In this document: piece after piece, positions 25,340 through 34,218 of the stretch
Position numbering within the stretch: position 1 is the stretch's first letter
Layout of the letters: each line of letters opens with the position of its first letter
Assembly: GCF_000373805.1 (NCBI RefSeq)
Contig: NZ_KB892467.1
Coordinates: 113,210 to 177,209, forward strand
Length of the DNA: 64,000 bases
Reading direction: 5' to 3'
DNA from: Corynebacterium pilosum DSM 20521 = CIP 103422
Lineage (GTDB): Bacteria; Actinomycetota; Actinomycetes; Mycobacteriales; Mycobacteriaceae
The notes under the pieces: generated by a model
Database searches by the model: none
Told to the model about the DNA's origin: nothing
Seen by the model: the letters and a program-made list of their open reading frames with translations, nothing else
Position numbers and translations under genes: made by a program

Positions 25340-27226
25340 ATGGCAAATATGAAAAGACGAGCCCACGACGTTGTTTCGTCCATGCAACAATATCCACATT
25401 CGATCCATCCGGCGATCGTCCCCGGCGTGTCTATCGAAGATCAAAAGGTCCGGTACCGGATCGACATTCCGATTGTCACCATCGTTGGACTTCTCATCAT
25501 TGGATTCGTCGCCTGGGGCATCGCCGCCCCAGACCAAGTCTTCGAAGTCTCCAGTGCCGCCCTGAACTGGGTGATGGTCAACCTGGGGTGGATTTTTACC
25601 TCCCTGGCCGCCTTCCTCATGTTCTTCCTGCTCTTCCTGGCGGTCTCGAAGTACGGAAAAATCCCGCTGGGCCTCGACAATGAGAAGCCGGAGTACTCCA
25701 CCCTGTCGTGGGCCGCGATGCTTTTCGCCGCCGGTATCGGCATCGGCATCATCTTCTTCGGCCCTTTTGAACCGGCCACCTACTACTTGTCGCCGCGGCC
25801 CGGCGCCTACGAGCCCGCCTCCGAAGAAGCCATCACCGGCGCGCTGGCACAGTCGGCCATGCACTGGGGCATCAACGCCTGGGCCATCTACGCGATCGTG
25901 GGGCTCAGCGTCGCCTACGTTTCTTATCGACGAGGGCGTGTGCCTTTGATGAGCTCCATTTTGACGCCACTGTTCAAGAATCCTTCGTCGAAAAGCGTGC
26001 CTGCCCGCATCATCGACTCCCTAGCGATCATCGCCACCCTATTCGGCACGGCCGCATCTCTAGGCATCGGCGCCCTGCAGATTTCGGCCGGCGTCGAGGT
26101 GGTCTCGGGCTGGTCGCCAGAAGGCAACGCGCTGGCGCTGGGCATCATCGTCATTTTGACCATCGGCACGATTGTCTCGGCGGTCTCGGGCGTGGCGAAA
26201 GGGATCCGCTGGCTGTCGAACATCAACCTGGTTCTGGCCGTTGGGCTGGCTGTGTTTTTCTTTGTCGTGGGCCCAACAGCGTTTCTGGCCAACGTTTTGC
26301 CGGCGACCATCATCGAATACATCGGCTCCAGCCCCGAGATGCTGGCGGCGAACATGGCCCAGGGCGAAGACATGCAATCCTTCCTCTCCAGCTGGACCAC
26401 CTTCTACTGGGCCTGGTGGGTGTCCTGGTCACCATTTGTGGGGGTCTTCGTCGCAAAGATCTCGCGCGGACGCACCATCCGGCAGTTTGTCTTCGGCGTG
26501 CTGTTCATCCCGTCGGCGATCATCGTCTCAGCCTTCGTGCTGCTGGGCGGAACGACGATCTGGCTGCAGCGTGAATACGGCACCATCGCACCCGACGGCA
26601 CTGCTGAGAGCCTACCGGCCCCGGAGCACATCTTCTTCCGCGTACTCGAGCAACTGCCTGGTGCGGAGATCGTCGCGCCAATCGTGATCATCATGCTGGC
26701 CGTCTTCTTCATCACTACGGCCGACTCCGCATCCCTGGTCAACTCCCAGCTGTCTCAAGGCGGCGACCCGAACCCGAAGAAATGGGTCACCGCGTTCTGG
26801 GCCGTGTGCATGGCTGGTATTGCCGTGGTCATTCTGCTCTCCGGCGGCTCCAACGCACTGCAGGGGTTGCAGAACTTCATCACCGTCACGGCACTCCCCT
26901 TCGCCGTGATTTTGATCGGCATGTGCGTGGCTTTGGTAAAGGAACTGCGCAATGATCCATTCGTGATCAGGAACCAGTTTGCCCGGGCCGCCGTGTCCAA
27001 CGCGGTGCGCTCCGGCGTGCAGAAGTATGGCGATAACTTCCGTATTCCCGTCGAGGAAACCGACGCGGGCTCAGAGTATGCAGCCGGTGCCGACTTTGAC
27101 TCCACCGCCGAGGAACACACGGAGTGGTACACGCGTACCGACGAAGACGGCAACCCCGTCGAGTTCGACTATGAAACCGGTGAATATATCGAGGAAGCCG
27201 GAGAGACAGACGCCACCAAGGATTAA
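25340..27226 (+). CDS. BCCT-family osmolyte transporter (betaine/ectoine/choline type)
   Basis: Sodium-coupled uptake system for compatible solutes in the cytoplasmic membrane. The 628-residue protein has about twelve hydrophobic segments. The substrate-site helix reads AAGIGIGIIFFGPFEP, and WWVSWSPFVGVFVAKISRGRT near the middle is the BCCT signature containing the aromatic box. It has a hydrophilic N-terminal extension of about 40 residues and a strongly acidic C-terminal tail of about 60 residues. C. glutamicum BetP instead has a basic C-terminal osmosensor, so EctP or LcoP are closer models. Substrate cannot be fixed from sequence. A hairpin terminator follows directly. Confidence 0.9.
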   Translation: MANMKRRAHDVVSSMQQYPHSIHPAIVPGVSIEDQKVRYRIDIPIVTIVGLLIIGFVAWGIAAPDQVFEVSSAALNWVMVNLGWIFTSLAAFLMFFLLFLAVSKYGKIPLGLDNEKPEYSTLSWAAMLFAAGIGIGIIFFGPFEPATYYLSPRPGAYEPASEEAITGALAQSAMHWGINAWAIYAIVGLSVAYVSYRRGRVPLMSSILTPLFKNPSSKSVPARIIDSLAIIATLFGTAASLGIGALQISAGVEVVSGWSPEGNALALGIIVILTIGTIVSAVSGVAKGIRWLSNINLVLAVGLAVFFFVVGPTAFLANVLPATIIEYIGSSPEMLAANMAQGEDMQSFLSSWTTFYWAWWVSWSPFVGVFVAKISRGRTIRQFVFGVLFIPSAIIVSAFVLLGGTTIWLQREYGTIAPDGTAESLPAPEHIFFRVLEQLPGAEIVAPIVIIMLAVFFITTADSASLVNSQLSQGGDPNPKKWVTAFWAVCMAGIAVVILLSGGSNALQGLQNFITVTALPFAVILIGMCVALVKELRNDPFVIRNQFARAAVSNAVRSGVQKYGDNFRIPVEETDAGSEYAAGADFDSTAEEHTEWYTRTDEDGNPVEFDYETGEYIEEAGETDATKD

Positions 27227-27231
27227 ATAAC

Positions 27232-27263
27232 AAATGGGCCCATCCATATGGATGGGCGCATTT
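27232..27263 (+). terminator. Terminator downstream of the BCCT transporter
   Basis: Fourteen-base arms 27232-27245 and 27250-27263 with loop ATAT and one internal mismatch, followed by TTATG. It lies 5 bases after the BCCT stop codon and also just beyond tRNA-Leu on the other strand. Confidence 0.8.
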
Positions 27264-27270
27264 TATGCTG

Positions 27271-27352
<82 letters not shown>

Positions 27353-27452
27353 GAGGCTGCGATCTAGTGTACATGCCATACTGCCCCACCAAAAATCGAG
27401 ACATACCAGCACGGATTCTACAACTTTTGGAGGAATTGCTAGACTCGCTGGT

Positions 27453-27920
27453 GTGAGTGAGACAGTGAGTGAATCAATGGAGGAACACCTGGACGATGGG
27501 CAGGACCCTGCCCCCAAGCGCCAGAAGATCAAAATCAAGGCGTGGCACGTCATCCTGCTCGTTCTTGCCGTCATCACCACAATACTTTTGGCCTGGTGGC
27601 AATGGACCCGCTTCCAGTCCGGCACGGGCACCTTCCAAAACTTAGGCTATGCACTGCAGTGGCCCTTGTTCGGCTTCTTCTTCGTCTATGCCTACAGGAT
27701 GGGCATCAAGATGGAGAACGAGAAAATCGAAGCGGAAAACGCGGTCGACGACTTGGACTACCTCTACCAGGCCGACTTGGAAGAATTCGGTGACGCAGAC
27801 GGTGAGCCGGCCATGACGGAAATCGACGAGGATTTCCTCCCCTCACGCCCCGAGATCGACGTGGCCGAATTCAACGCTCTCAATCAACCACGGCGCGGCC
27901 GCAACACTGACGAAGACTGA
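27453..27920 (+). CDS. Small membrane protein of unknown function with acidic tail
   Basis: About 155 residues if read from the GTG at 27453. Two hydrophobic segments (VILLVLAVITTILLAWW and ALQWPLFGFFFVYAYRMG) are flanked by a basic N-terminal stretch (PKRQKIKIKAW) and a long acidic C-terminal half with DLDYLYQADLEEFGD and DEDFLPSRPEID. This pattern suggests a two-helix inner-membrane protein with both ends in the cytoplasm. The reading frame is open further upstream, but that part crosses tRNA-Leu. TAGACT lies 7 bases before the GTG and no ribosome-binding site is near, so a leaderless transcript is possible; the ATG at 27477 is the alternative. It is followed after 16 bases by a DUF3817 gene. 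Confidence 0.7.
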   Translation: MSETVSESMEEHLDDGQDPAPKRQKIKIKAWHVILLVLAVITTILLAWWQWTRFQSGTGTFQNLGYALQWPLFGFFFVYAYRMGIKMENEKIEAENAVDDLDYLYQADLEEFGDADGEPAMTEIDEDFLPSRPEIDVAEFNALNQPRRGRNTDED

Positions 27921-27936
27921 CGAAGAAAGTTCCTAC

Positions 27937-28299
27937 ATGACAACAGCAAACCAACCCAAGATCCACCCTGAGCGCAAGCGTCGCGTCAAGCAGGCCTTGA
28001 CGCTTTTCTCTATCACCGCGTGGGTCACCGGCGTCATGCTCTTGCTCCTAGTCATCCGCATGGTGATGGAATACATCCTGCACATGGACGTGGGCGCGCT
28101 GAACTGGGTCGCCATTGCCCACGGCTGGTGCTACCTGTTCTTCTTCCTAGCTGCACTCAACCTGGGGCTCAAGGCGCGCTGGACGATGCCACAGTGGGTG
28201 GTCACCGTGCTTGGTGGCGTGGTGCCATTCCTCTCCTTCTTCGTCGAGAAATGGCGCCGCGACGAGGTGGCCACCAAGTTCCAGCTCAACCAGTCCTAA
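27937..28299 (+). CDS. DUF3817-domain integral membrane protein
   Basis: A 120-residue protein with three predicted membrane helices (ALTLFSITAWVTGVMLLLLVI, WVAIAHGWCYLFFFLAAL, WVVTVLGGVVPFLSFFVEKW). The conserved AHGWCYLFF and PFLSFFVEKW segments are typical of DUF3817. No biochemical function is known. It is convergent with rdgB, 6 bases apart, and Mycobacterium has the same association (the gene next to the rdgB homologue). It probably forms an operon with the preceding two-helix protein. Confidence 0.88.
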   Translation: MTTANQPKIHPERKRRVKQALTLFSITAWVTGVMLLLLVIRMVMEYILHMDVGALNWVAIAHGWCYLFFFLAALNLGLKARWTMPQWVVTVLGGVVPFLSFFVEKWRRDEVATKFQLNQS

Positions 28300-28305
28300 G
28301 GGCCA

Positions 28306-28908
28306 CTAGCCAGCTAGTGCCGCGATATGCGGAGCTAGCTTAGTCAACGCCTGCTTCCTATGGGAGCGGGCGTTTTTCTCTTCTGCGCTCAGCTCCGCCG
28401 ACGAGCGCCCAGGGGTATCGGCTGGCTCGAACAGCGGGTCATAGCCGAAACCGTTGTCGCCGCGTGGTTCGTCGAGAAGCGTGCCCTCCCACCGGCCCTC
28501 AGCGACAAACTCCTGCCCGTCGGGAGTGACCAGGGCGCAGCACGAGACGAAGGCGCAGTCACGCACAGCGATATCGTGCATTTGGGCAAGCAGCAAAGAG
28601 TTGTTGGCGCCGTCATCGCCATGTGTGCCCGACCACCGCGCGGAGAGCACCCCAGGCATCCCGCGAAGCGCTTTGACGACGAGGCCGGAGTCATCCGCCA
28701 CACACGCAAGGCCCGTGGCACGAGCGCCCGCGCGCGCTTTGATCAGGGCGTTGTCCTCGAACGTCAGCCCATCTTCGACGGGTTCGTCATAGGGTGCAAC
28801 GTCACGCAGCGAGACAAGTTCCACGCCCGTGATGTTCTGGTCGATAAGGACCTGCTCCAACTCACGTAACTTCTTCGCGTTGCCGGAAGCAACCAGGATT
28901 TTTACCAT
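28306..28908 (-). CDS. rdgB: Non-canonical purine NTP pyrophosphatase (Ham1/RdgB)
   Basis: House-cleaning enzyme that hydrolyses dITP, XTP and ITP to monophosphates, keeping deaminated purines out of DNA and RNA. The 200-residue protein opens with [15 protein letters not shown], the family's substrate-binding loop, and continues with [20 protein letters not shown] and the C-terminal GYDPLF and SHRKQAL. Its start overlaps the end of rph by seven bases, so both are likely translated together as the last two genes of the murI group. Confidence 0.95.
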   Translation of the reverse strand: MVKILVASGNAKKLRELEQVLIDQNITGVELVSLRDVAPYDEPVEDGLTFEDNALIKARAGARATGLACVADDSGLVVKALRGMPGVLSARWSGTHGDDGANNSLLLAQMHDIAVRDCAFVSCCALVTPDGQEFVAEGRWEGTLLDEPRGDNGFGYDPLFEPADTPGRSSAELSAEEKNARSHRKQALTKLAPHIAALAG

Positions 28909-29633
28909 CCCAACGCTGCCTTTTGGGCGGCGATCAGCTCCTCGCAGCCAGCCTGGGCCACGTCGAGCATCTCATTGAGTTCCTTGCGGCCGAACAGGCC
29001 GTGCTCGCCGGTGCCCTGGATCTCAACGAAGTTACCGCCCTCCTGCATGACAACGTTGAGGTCCACCTCTGCGCGGGAATCCTCCTCGTAGGGCAAGTCG
29101 AGGCAGACGTGGCCGTCGACGATGCCCACAGAGATCGCGGCGATCGGGTCCAGCAGCGGCTCGCCGGGGACGACGCCACGTTCCTTGAGCACGGCAATGG
29201 CGTCAGCAAGTGCCACATAGGCGCCAGTGATGGACGCGGTGCGAGTACCGCCGTCGGCCTGCAGCACATCGCAGTCCAACTGGATGGTGTTCTCGCCAAG
29301 CTGGCTCAAATCCACGGCGGCGCGCAGTGCACGGCCCACTAGCCGGGAAATCTCATGCGTGCGGCCCTTGACCTTGCCCCGCATGGATTCGCGGGGCATG
29401 CGCTCGTGGGTGGCTGACGGCAGCATCGCGTACTCGGCGGTCAGCCAGCCCTCGCCGGAATCCTTCTTGAAGCGGGGCACGCCCTCCTCCACGCTGGCGG
29501 TGCACATCACGCGGGTGTTCCCGAATTCCACCAGCACTGAGCCGGCTGGGTTATCAGTAAAACCGCGGGTGAGGCGGACGGCGCGGAGCTGGTCTAGATC
29601 GCGCCCATCGGCGCGGGTAAAAGTATCAGTCAT
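28902..29633 (-). CDS. rph: Ribonuclease PH
   Basis: Phosphate-dependent 3'-exoribonuclease that trims tRNA 3' ends. The 243-residue protein shows the RNase PH core: [68 protein letters not shown] and the C-terminal [14 protein letters not shown]. This is the normal length. It overlaps rdgB downstream by seven bases and is 18 bases behind the metallo-beta-lactamase-fold gene, an order conserved in mycobacteria. Confidence 0.96.
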   Translation of the reverse strand: MTDTFTRADGRDLDQLRAVRLTRGFTDNPAGSVLVEFGNTRVMCTASVEEGVPRFKKDSGEGWLTAEYAMLPSATHERMPRESMRGKVKGRTHEISRLVGRALRAAVDLSQLGENTIQLDCDVLQADGGTRTASITGAYVALADAIAVLKERGVVPGEPLLDPIAAISVGIVDGHVCLDLPYEEDSRAEVDLNVVMQEGGNFVEIQGTGEHGLFGRKELNEMLDVAQAGCEELIAAQKAALGW

Positions 29634-29651
29634 AGCGCCCAGGGTACCCGC

Positions 29652-30422
29652 CTAGACGTTGAACTCCATGCCGGGCTCGGCGACAATAACTTCACCATCA
29701 AACTGGGCGGCGGCAGCGGCGGCGGTGTCCTTCTTGCTCACCCACGGCTGGATATGCGTGAGCACCAGCGTCTTCACTTCTGCGTGCGCTGCCGCCAGGC
29801 CGGCTTCCTCACCGGACAGGTGCATGCCCTCTGGGCGGCCTTCTGCGGTGGGGCCCCATGCGGCCTCGCAGAGGAGGATGTCAGCGCCACGGGCGGCGTC
29901 GACAAGCGCGGGCGTGTAGGCGGTGTCGCCCGAATAGGTGATGACGGCACCAGTCGCAGGTTCTTCCACACGCAAAATGCGTGACCCCGCGGCTGGGTGT
30001 TGTGCGGGATATGGCGTAATCGTCAGGTCGCCCAGGATCTCGCGCTGCCCATCCACCCACGGTGCGAAGGCGAAAGAATCGGAGATGTCGTCGAAGTCGT
30101 CGGGGCCGTCAGCGCCCATGCGCCCAAAAAGTTCGGGGGTGTGAGCGGGCCCAAACATGAGGTTGCGTCCCTGCGAGGCGTGTTCCGGGTGGTAGCGGCG
30201 CCAGACCATCAGCGACACGAAGTCGGAACAGTGGTCCGCGTGCAGGTGGGAGAATACCGCGTGCACGTCCGATGGGTTTTCTTCCTCAATCAGCTTGGCC
30301 AAGGAGCCAGGTCCGAGATCCATGACCACGCTTGGTGCATTGTCGACGCTAAGAAGGTACGACGAGCCGGGGTTTCCCGGCGCCCCGAGCGAGCCCGAAC
30401 AGCCCAGAATTGTCAACTTCAT
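29652..30422 (-). CDS. Metallo-beta-lactamase-fold phosphodiesterase-like hydrolase (Rv1339-type)
   Basis: Metal-dependent hydrolase of 256 residues. MKLTILGCSGSLG is the usual opening, SHLHADHCSD is the dinuclear metal motif HxHxDH, ITYSGDTAYTP supplies the bridging Asp, and VLTHIQPW carries the last His. The mycobacterial protein in the same place, between murI and rph, degrades cyclic nucleotides such as cAMP, so that role is a reasonable inference here, particularly as corynebacteria signal through cAMP and GlxR. An upstream start nine codons earlier exists; the M of MKLTILG at 30422 fits homologues better. It lies 71 bases after murI. Confidence 0.87.
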   Translation of the reverse strand: MKLTILGCSGSLGAPGNPGSSYLLSVDNAPSVVMDLGPGSLAKLIEEENPSDVHAVFSHLHADHCSDFVSLMVWRRYHPEHASQGRNLMFGPAHTPELFGRMGADGPDDFDDISDSFAFAPWVDGQREILGDLTITPYPAQHPAAGSRILRVEEPATGAVITYSGDTAYTPALVDAARGADILLCEAAWGPTAEGRPEGMHLSGEEAGLAAAHAEVKTLVLTHIQPWVSKKDTAAAAAAQFDGEVIVAEPGMEFNV

Positions 30423-30493
30423 ATAGTTACTGTCCCATGAATTTCCCATTTATGACAGATAAAACACCAAAATGGGCGAAATTCGGGTTCCTT

Positions 30494-31327
30494 TCAGCTT
30501 GGATCGGCGTGGTTGATCGTCGGCAAGCTCGGCCCTAAAAAGCGTTCTGCAAGGTGAGAGAAGGTGGCGGGGTCGCCCGTCGATTCAAAGCTACGGACAG
30601 GGGCGTGCTCAGGGTCGGCGAACATGTCTGCCTCCGTCAGCACGCGCATGACATCCTTGGTGGTCTCTTCGGCGGAAGACACCAACGTCACATGATCGCC
30701 GATGGCCAGCTGGACCACGCCGGACAACAGCGGGTAGTGGGTACAACCAAGCACGAGCGTATCGACGCCCGCGGCCTGCAAAGGCTCTAAGTAGCCCTCA
30801 GCGACACCCAGAATTTGACGGCCGGAAGTAATCCCCCGCTCGACGAATTCGACGAAAAGAGGGCAAGCAACCGCGGTCACGTCCACATCCGGGTTCAGTG
30901 AGAAGAGATCCTGGTAAGCACCAGATTTGATAGTTCCCTCCGTGCCAATCACGCCGACCTTGCCGTTGCGGGTGGTTGCCATCGCGCGGCGCACAGCGGG
31001 CCGAATCACTTCAACCACCGGGATGCTGTACCGCTCCCGCGCGTCATGCAGGAACGCTGCGGTAGCGGTATTGCAGGCGATGACGAGCATCTTGCACCCG
31101 CGTGCCACGAGGTCGTCGGCAATGCGCATGGCATGGCTGCGGACCTCGGCGATCGATAACGGGCCATAGGGGCCGTTCGCGGTATCCCCCACATACAGAA
31201 TGGATTCGCCCGGAAGCTGCTCCATCATTGCGCGTGCGACGGTCAAACCGCCGACGCCGGAATCAAACACCCCAATGGGCGCGTTACGATCAGGTTGCGG
31301 AGAGGAAGAAGAGGGACTCACGCGCAC
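30494..31327 (-). CDS. murI: Glutamate racemase
   Basis: Makes D-glutamate for peptidoglycan from L-glutamate, without a cofactor. The 277-residue protein contains [16 protein letters not shown] near residue 18 and the two catalytic cysteines in VIACNTATA and [10 protein letters not shown]. The start is GTG at 31327, preceded by AGGAT at 5 bases, which adds a 16-residue Ser/Pro-rich N-terminal extension to the usual domain. Only four bases separate it from the stop of the MarR-type gene upstream, so they should be cotranscribed. It leads the murI-MBL-rph-rdgB series. Confidence 0.95.
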   Translation of the reverse strand: MRVSPSSSSPQPDRNAPIGVFDSGVGGLTVARAMMEQLPGESILYVGDTANGPYGPLSIAEVRSHAMRIADDLVARGCKMLVIACNTATAAFLHDARERYSIPVVEVIRPAVRRAMATTRNGKVGVIGTEGTIKSGAYQDLFSLNPDVDVTAVACPLFVEFVERGITSGRQILGVAEGYLEPLQAAGVDTLVLGCTHYPLLSGVVQLAIGDHVTLVSSAEETTKDVMRVLTEADMFADPEHAPVRSFESTGDPATFSHLAERFLGPSLPTINHADPS

Positions 31328-31331
31328 GATC

Positions 31332-31805
31332 CTACGCTGCGTGCTCCGAGTTCATCGCATCGACGATCTTGGCCATGGCAGAAGACATAGCGCGACTCTC
31401 TTCCTCAGTCAGGTTGTCGAAGACGAGGCGACGAACCTGGGAGACGTGACCAGGGGAAGCCTTATTCACAGCTTCCCAACCCTCCTCGGTGAGCTCCGCC
31501 AATGTGGAGCGGCCATCATTCGGATCGGGCACGCGCTCGACGTAGCCCTTCTTCTCCAGGCGGGTGATCACGCGCGAGAGGTGGGACAGGCTCATGTCCG
31601 ATGCCTCAGCGAGTTCGCTCATGCGCAGCGAGCCCTCGTCGGTAGCGGCGATATTGATCATTGCGTAGAAGTCAAAATGGCTGATGCCGGCATCCCGCTT
31701 CAGCTGCGCATCGAGCTTCGTCGGCAGGCCAACATAAAACGACCACACGTTTTCCCAGGTCTCATTTTCTTCCTCGGTGAACTTCGGATTCATCTTCTCA
31801 GTCAT
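31332..31805 (-). CDS. MarR-family transcriptional regulator
   Basis: Winged-helix regulator of 157 residues. The recognition region reads [41 protein letters not shown], including the typical wing with DPNDGR. The start MTEKMNPK at 31805 is seven bases after a good TATCAT -10 element and lacks a ribosome-binding site, suggesting a leaderless transcript. A frame extension seven codons further upstream is unlikely. It is four bases ahead of murI, an unusual partner for a MarR protein. Three ACTTA(A)G-like repeats upstream may be its own operator. Ligand unknown. Confidence 0.88.
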   Translation of the reverse strand: MTEKMNPKFTEEENETWENVWSFYVGLPTKLDAQLKRDAGISHFDFYAMINIAATDEGSLRMSELAEASDMSLSHLSRVITRLEKKGYVERVPDPNDGRSTLAELTEEGWEAVNKASPGHVSQVRRLVFDNLTEEESRAMSSAMAKIVDAMNSEHAA

Positions 31806-31824
31806 AGGAAATATGATACGCGAC

Positions 31825-31855
31825 AACTTAAGAAAATAAACTTAGGAACACTTAG
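31825..31855. promoter_or_regulatory. Repeated CTTA motifs upstream of the marR-murI genes
   Basis: AACTTAAG (31825-31832), AACTTAGG (31839-31846) and ACACTTAG (31848-31855) lie in tandem, overlapping the -35 zone of the leftward promoter whose -10 is TATCAT just before the marR ATG. The first copy is itself palindromic (CTTAAG). Autoregulation by the MarR protein would fit. Confidence 0.4.
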
Positions 31856-31983
31856 ATACGCCCAAGCAATCCCCCCTGACAGCCGCCCAAACTGGGACTA
31901 TTAAACTTTATTCATACTCTTAAATACCCCTTAGCAGAGAAATCTTCTTAGTTTCCTAGGCAACTGCCAGGAACCTGCCTGGA

Positions 31984-32688
31984 CTACCGTTCCAATTTCT
32001 TCCGCTGTCGTCGAGCCTGCAATGCAGGAGGATCATCCGAGGTAATGAATACGCCTGCAGCCAGCCCGCCGAGCGCTCCAAACAGGTGCGCCTGCCAACT
32101 GACACCCGGAGTTCCCGGCAGCACTCCCCAGACCAGGCCCGAATAGGAAAACCCAAGGATAACGCCCAAGAGGATCTGCCGGAATGAGCGGTTAAAGATG
32201 CCGCGGATCAGCAGGTAGGCCAGCCAGCCGTACACCAAACCCGACGCGCCGATATGGTTCGTGCCTATTCCGCCGAACATCCACACGCCTGCCCCACCGA
32301 CGACCGCGGCGATCAGCGTGACCTCCCAGAACACACGGTGACCCGAGTATCCGATGATGAAACAGAAAATCGCGCCAGGCACCGTATTGGAGATCAGGTG
32401 TTCCCAACTGCCGTGCAGCAACGGCGAGGTGAACACGTTGAGCAGGGACGAGGGGTCCAGGGGGTGGATACCAAACGCGATCAGGCCGCCACCAAAGAAG
32501 AACATGTTGATGATGTGGACCGCCCAGATCACCACCACGTAGCCGATGGCGTAGCGCAGCCCGGTTCTGAAGCCATAACTGCGCGCGTGACGGACAGCGG
32601 GCTGGCGCTGCCGTCCCAACGGTGCTCCGGAGCTGGGTCGCGGGGGCTGGGAAGAATATGGAGAGTACTGGTAGTTAGTCATCCCCAT
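31984..32688 (-). CDS. Rhomboid-family intramembrane serine protease
   Basis: Membrane-embedded protease of 234 residues that cuts transmembrane substrates. After a 45-residue Tyr/Ser/Pro/Gln-rich cytoplasmic N-terminus there are about six hydrophobic helices. The catalytic Ser is in HIGASGLVYGW (GxSG) and the catalytic His in SWQAHLFGALGG. The start could be the ATG at 32688 or the one two codons later. It lies 14 bases behind the P1 peptidase gene and ends the clpS-DUF2017-peptidase-rhomboid group, an order conserved in actinobacteria. Substrates are unknown. Confidence 0.92.
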   Translation of the reverse strand: MGMTNYQYSPYSSQPPRPSSGAPLGRQRQPAVRHARSYGFRTGLRYAIGYVVVIWAVHIINMFFFGGGLIAFGIHPLDPSSLLNVFTSPLLHGSWEHLISNTVPGAIFCFIIGYSGHRVFWEVTLIAAVVGGAGVWMFGGIGTNHIGASGLVYGWLAYLLIRGIFNRSFRQILLGVILGFSYSGLVWGVLPGTPGVSWQAHLFGALGGLAAGVFITSDDPPALQARRQRKKLER

Positions 32689-32702
32689 TGATCATAATTG
32701 TC

Positions 32703-33656
32703 TTAACAGACGATGTCGTTCCAGCAGGCCACACCGTATCCCGGCGTGGCGGAACGCACCGCATTCACGATCGCTGCCTGCACACACTCGGCGGCGGCTT
32801 CGCAGAGCGTGCCGACGAGTTCGGCCTCCTGCGGGCTTGTGCTTTCCGCCGTGGAGACCGCAAATAGTGTGTCCCCATCCAGCGGCGAGTGGGCCGGCCG
32901 CACAGCGCGCGCCAGTCCATCATGCCCGGTCATCGCCAGACGTTGGAGTTGGGCCACGGGCAGAGGCGCGTCAGTAGCTACCACGCCGATCGTAGTATTT
33001 AGTTTCGGCATCGACCGCTCGAGGGCCCCAAATTTTTCAAGGTCCACCCGTGGGCCGTCCGGATCGCCGTACAAAGCGCCGGTGGCCGGATCGATCACAC
33101 TGCCCATTGGGTTCGCCACCACTCCGGCAGCCACGGTGTATTCGTCGATAAGCACAGACGCCTGCCCGAAGCCGCCGCGCAGCACTCCCGCGGTAGCCCC
33201 GCAGCCTGCCCCGATGCTTCCCGACGAACGGTCGTCGCCCTCGCGCAGCGCCACGTCAATCGAGGCCCTGCCGTCGCGAGCTGTGGGGCGTGACGACGAT
33301 TCCCCCACGACAAGGTCGAAAATGACGGCAGACGGGACGATTGGCACGCGCGGGCCCGGGTTACCCTCACCAAATACGGGAAACCCATAACCGTGTTCTT
33401 CTAGGGCTTCCATAGCGCCGCTAGCGGCGGCCAATCCAAAAGCAGAACCTCCAGCCAGGGTGATGGCGTGCACGCGCTCGACCGTGTTGTGCGGGGCCAG
33501 CAAGTCCGTCTCGCGGGTGCCTGGGCCACCACCACGTACATCGACGGCCCCCACCATGCCCTGCTTCGCGCGCGACACAACCGATGTCACGCCGGTATCC
33601 CCCAGCGAGACATGCCCGATTGCTAGGCCGGGGACGTCGATCAGCGCCCCTGCCAT
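32703..33656 (-). CDS. P1-family (DmpA/NylC-type) N-terminal-nucleophile peptidase
   Basis: A 317-residue self-processing hydrolase. Homologues cut themselves before a Ser or Thr that becomes the nucleophile, giving alpha and beta chains. Here the candidate site is Asn220-Thr221 in PKLNTTIGVVATDA, the same Asn-Thr arrangement as in NylC. The conserved N-terminal part has VPGLAIGH, VDVRGGGPGTRETDLL and ITLAGGSAFGLAAASG. The start at 33656 overlaps the DUF2017 stop codon (ATGA). An earlier in-frame start exists but would overlap more. The natural substrate is unknown. The gene has the same place in mycobacteria (Rv1333 region). Confidence 0.9.
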   Translation of the reverse strand: MAGALIDVPGLAIGHVSLGDTGVTSVVSRAKQGMVGAVDVRGGGPGTRETDLLAPHNTVERVHAITLAGGSAFGLAAASGAMEALEEHGYGFPVFGEGNPGPRVPIVPSAVIFDLVVGESSSRPTARDGRASIDVALREGDDRSSGSIGAGCGATAGVLRGGFGQASVLIDEYTVAAGVVANPMGSVIDPATGALYGDPDGPRVDLEKFGALERSMPKLNTTIGVVATDAPLPVAQLQRLAMTGHDGLARAVRPAHSPLDGDTLFAVSTAESTSPQEAELVGTLCEAAAECVQAAIVNAVRSATPGYGVACWNDIVC

Positions 33657-34192
33657 CAGTTCATCAACGCTTCCAGCAGAGATTCCTGACAAAAGCCCAT
33701 CCACTCCACTAGGTTCTGACGGTCCTGGGCTGCGCCCTCACCACCGGATTCGTCGGCTGCCACGTACAGGCGCAGATCATTCAGCCCGGCGAGGAAGCGG
33801 TGCGCCTCCTCCTCATCGAGTGAGACTTCAACGCCGCCGGTGGGACCCAAGGCGGCGTTCACTACCTGCAGGTTTTCCAGTTTCGACTTGATGATGTCAG
33901 TCTCATTCATGCTGCGCAGCAGGGAGTTATCGCCTTCAAACTCCTGGTCGTCGGCGCGCTCGAAGTCTGGCAGAAGACGCGCAAGCCTGGGGTCCTCTGG
34001 TGCGTCCTTGTGCCCGGTGGGCATATCCACTAGCTCGGCGAGCTCGTCTTTTGGCGCCGACTGCGCGCGCTGAATTAATGCCTCGGACACGGTAGCCGTG
34101 AGATCACCGAGGACTTCACGCTCCATCGGGTCCAGCCTGGTCATATATTTCGGCGCCCGCATCAGGCCCTTTTTCTTCCGCCACGCTTCCAT
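33656..34192 (-). CDS. DUF2017 protein between clpS and P1 peptidase
   Basis: A 178-residue soluble, mostly helical and acidic protein of unknown function. The start MEAWRKKKGL at 34192 is preceded by GAAAGGAAAG. Recognisable DUF2017 stretches are MTRLDPMEREVLGDL near the N-terminus and EAHRFLAGLNDLRLYVAADE near the C-terminus. The constant place of this family directly behind clpS suggests a part in Clp-dependent protein turnover or its control, but nothing in the sequence proves it. It overlaps the next gene by four bases. Confidence 0.88.
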   Translation of the reverse strand: MEAWRKKKGLMRAPKYMTRLDPMEREVLGDLTATVSEALIQRAQSAPKDELAELVDMPTGHKDAPEDPRLARLLPDFERADDQEFEGDNSLLRSMNETDIIKSKLENLQVVNAALGPTGGVEVSLDEEEAHRFLAGLNDLRLYVAADESGGEGAAQDRQNLVEWMGFCQESLLEALMN

Positions 34193-34218
34193 TTCTTTCC
34201 TTTCAGTTGTCGCCGGGG

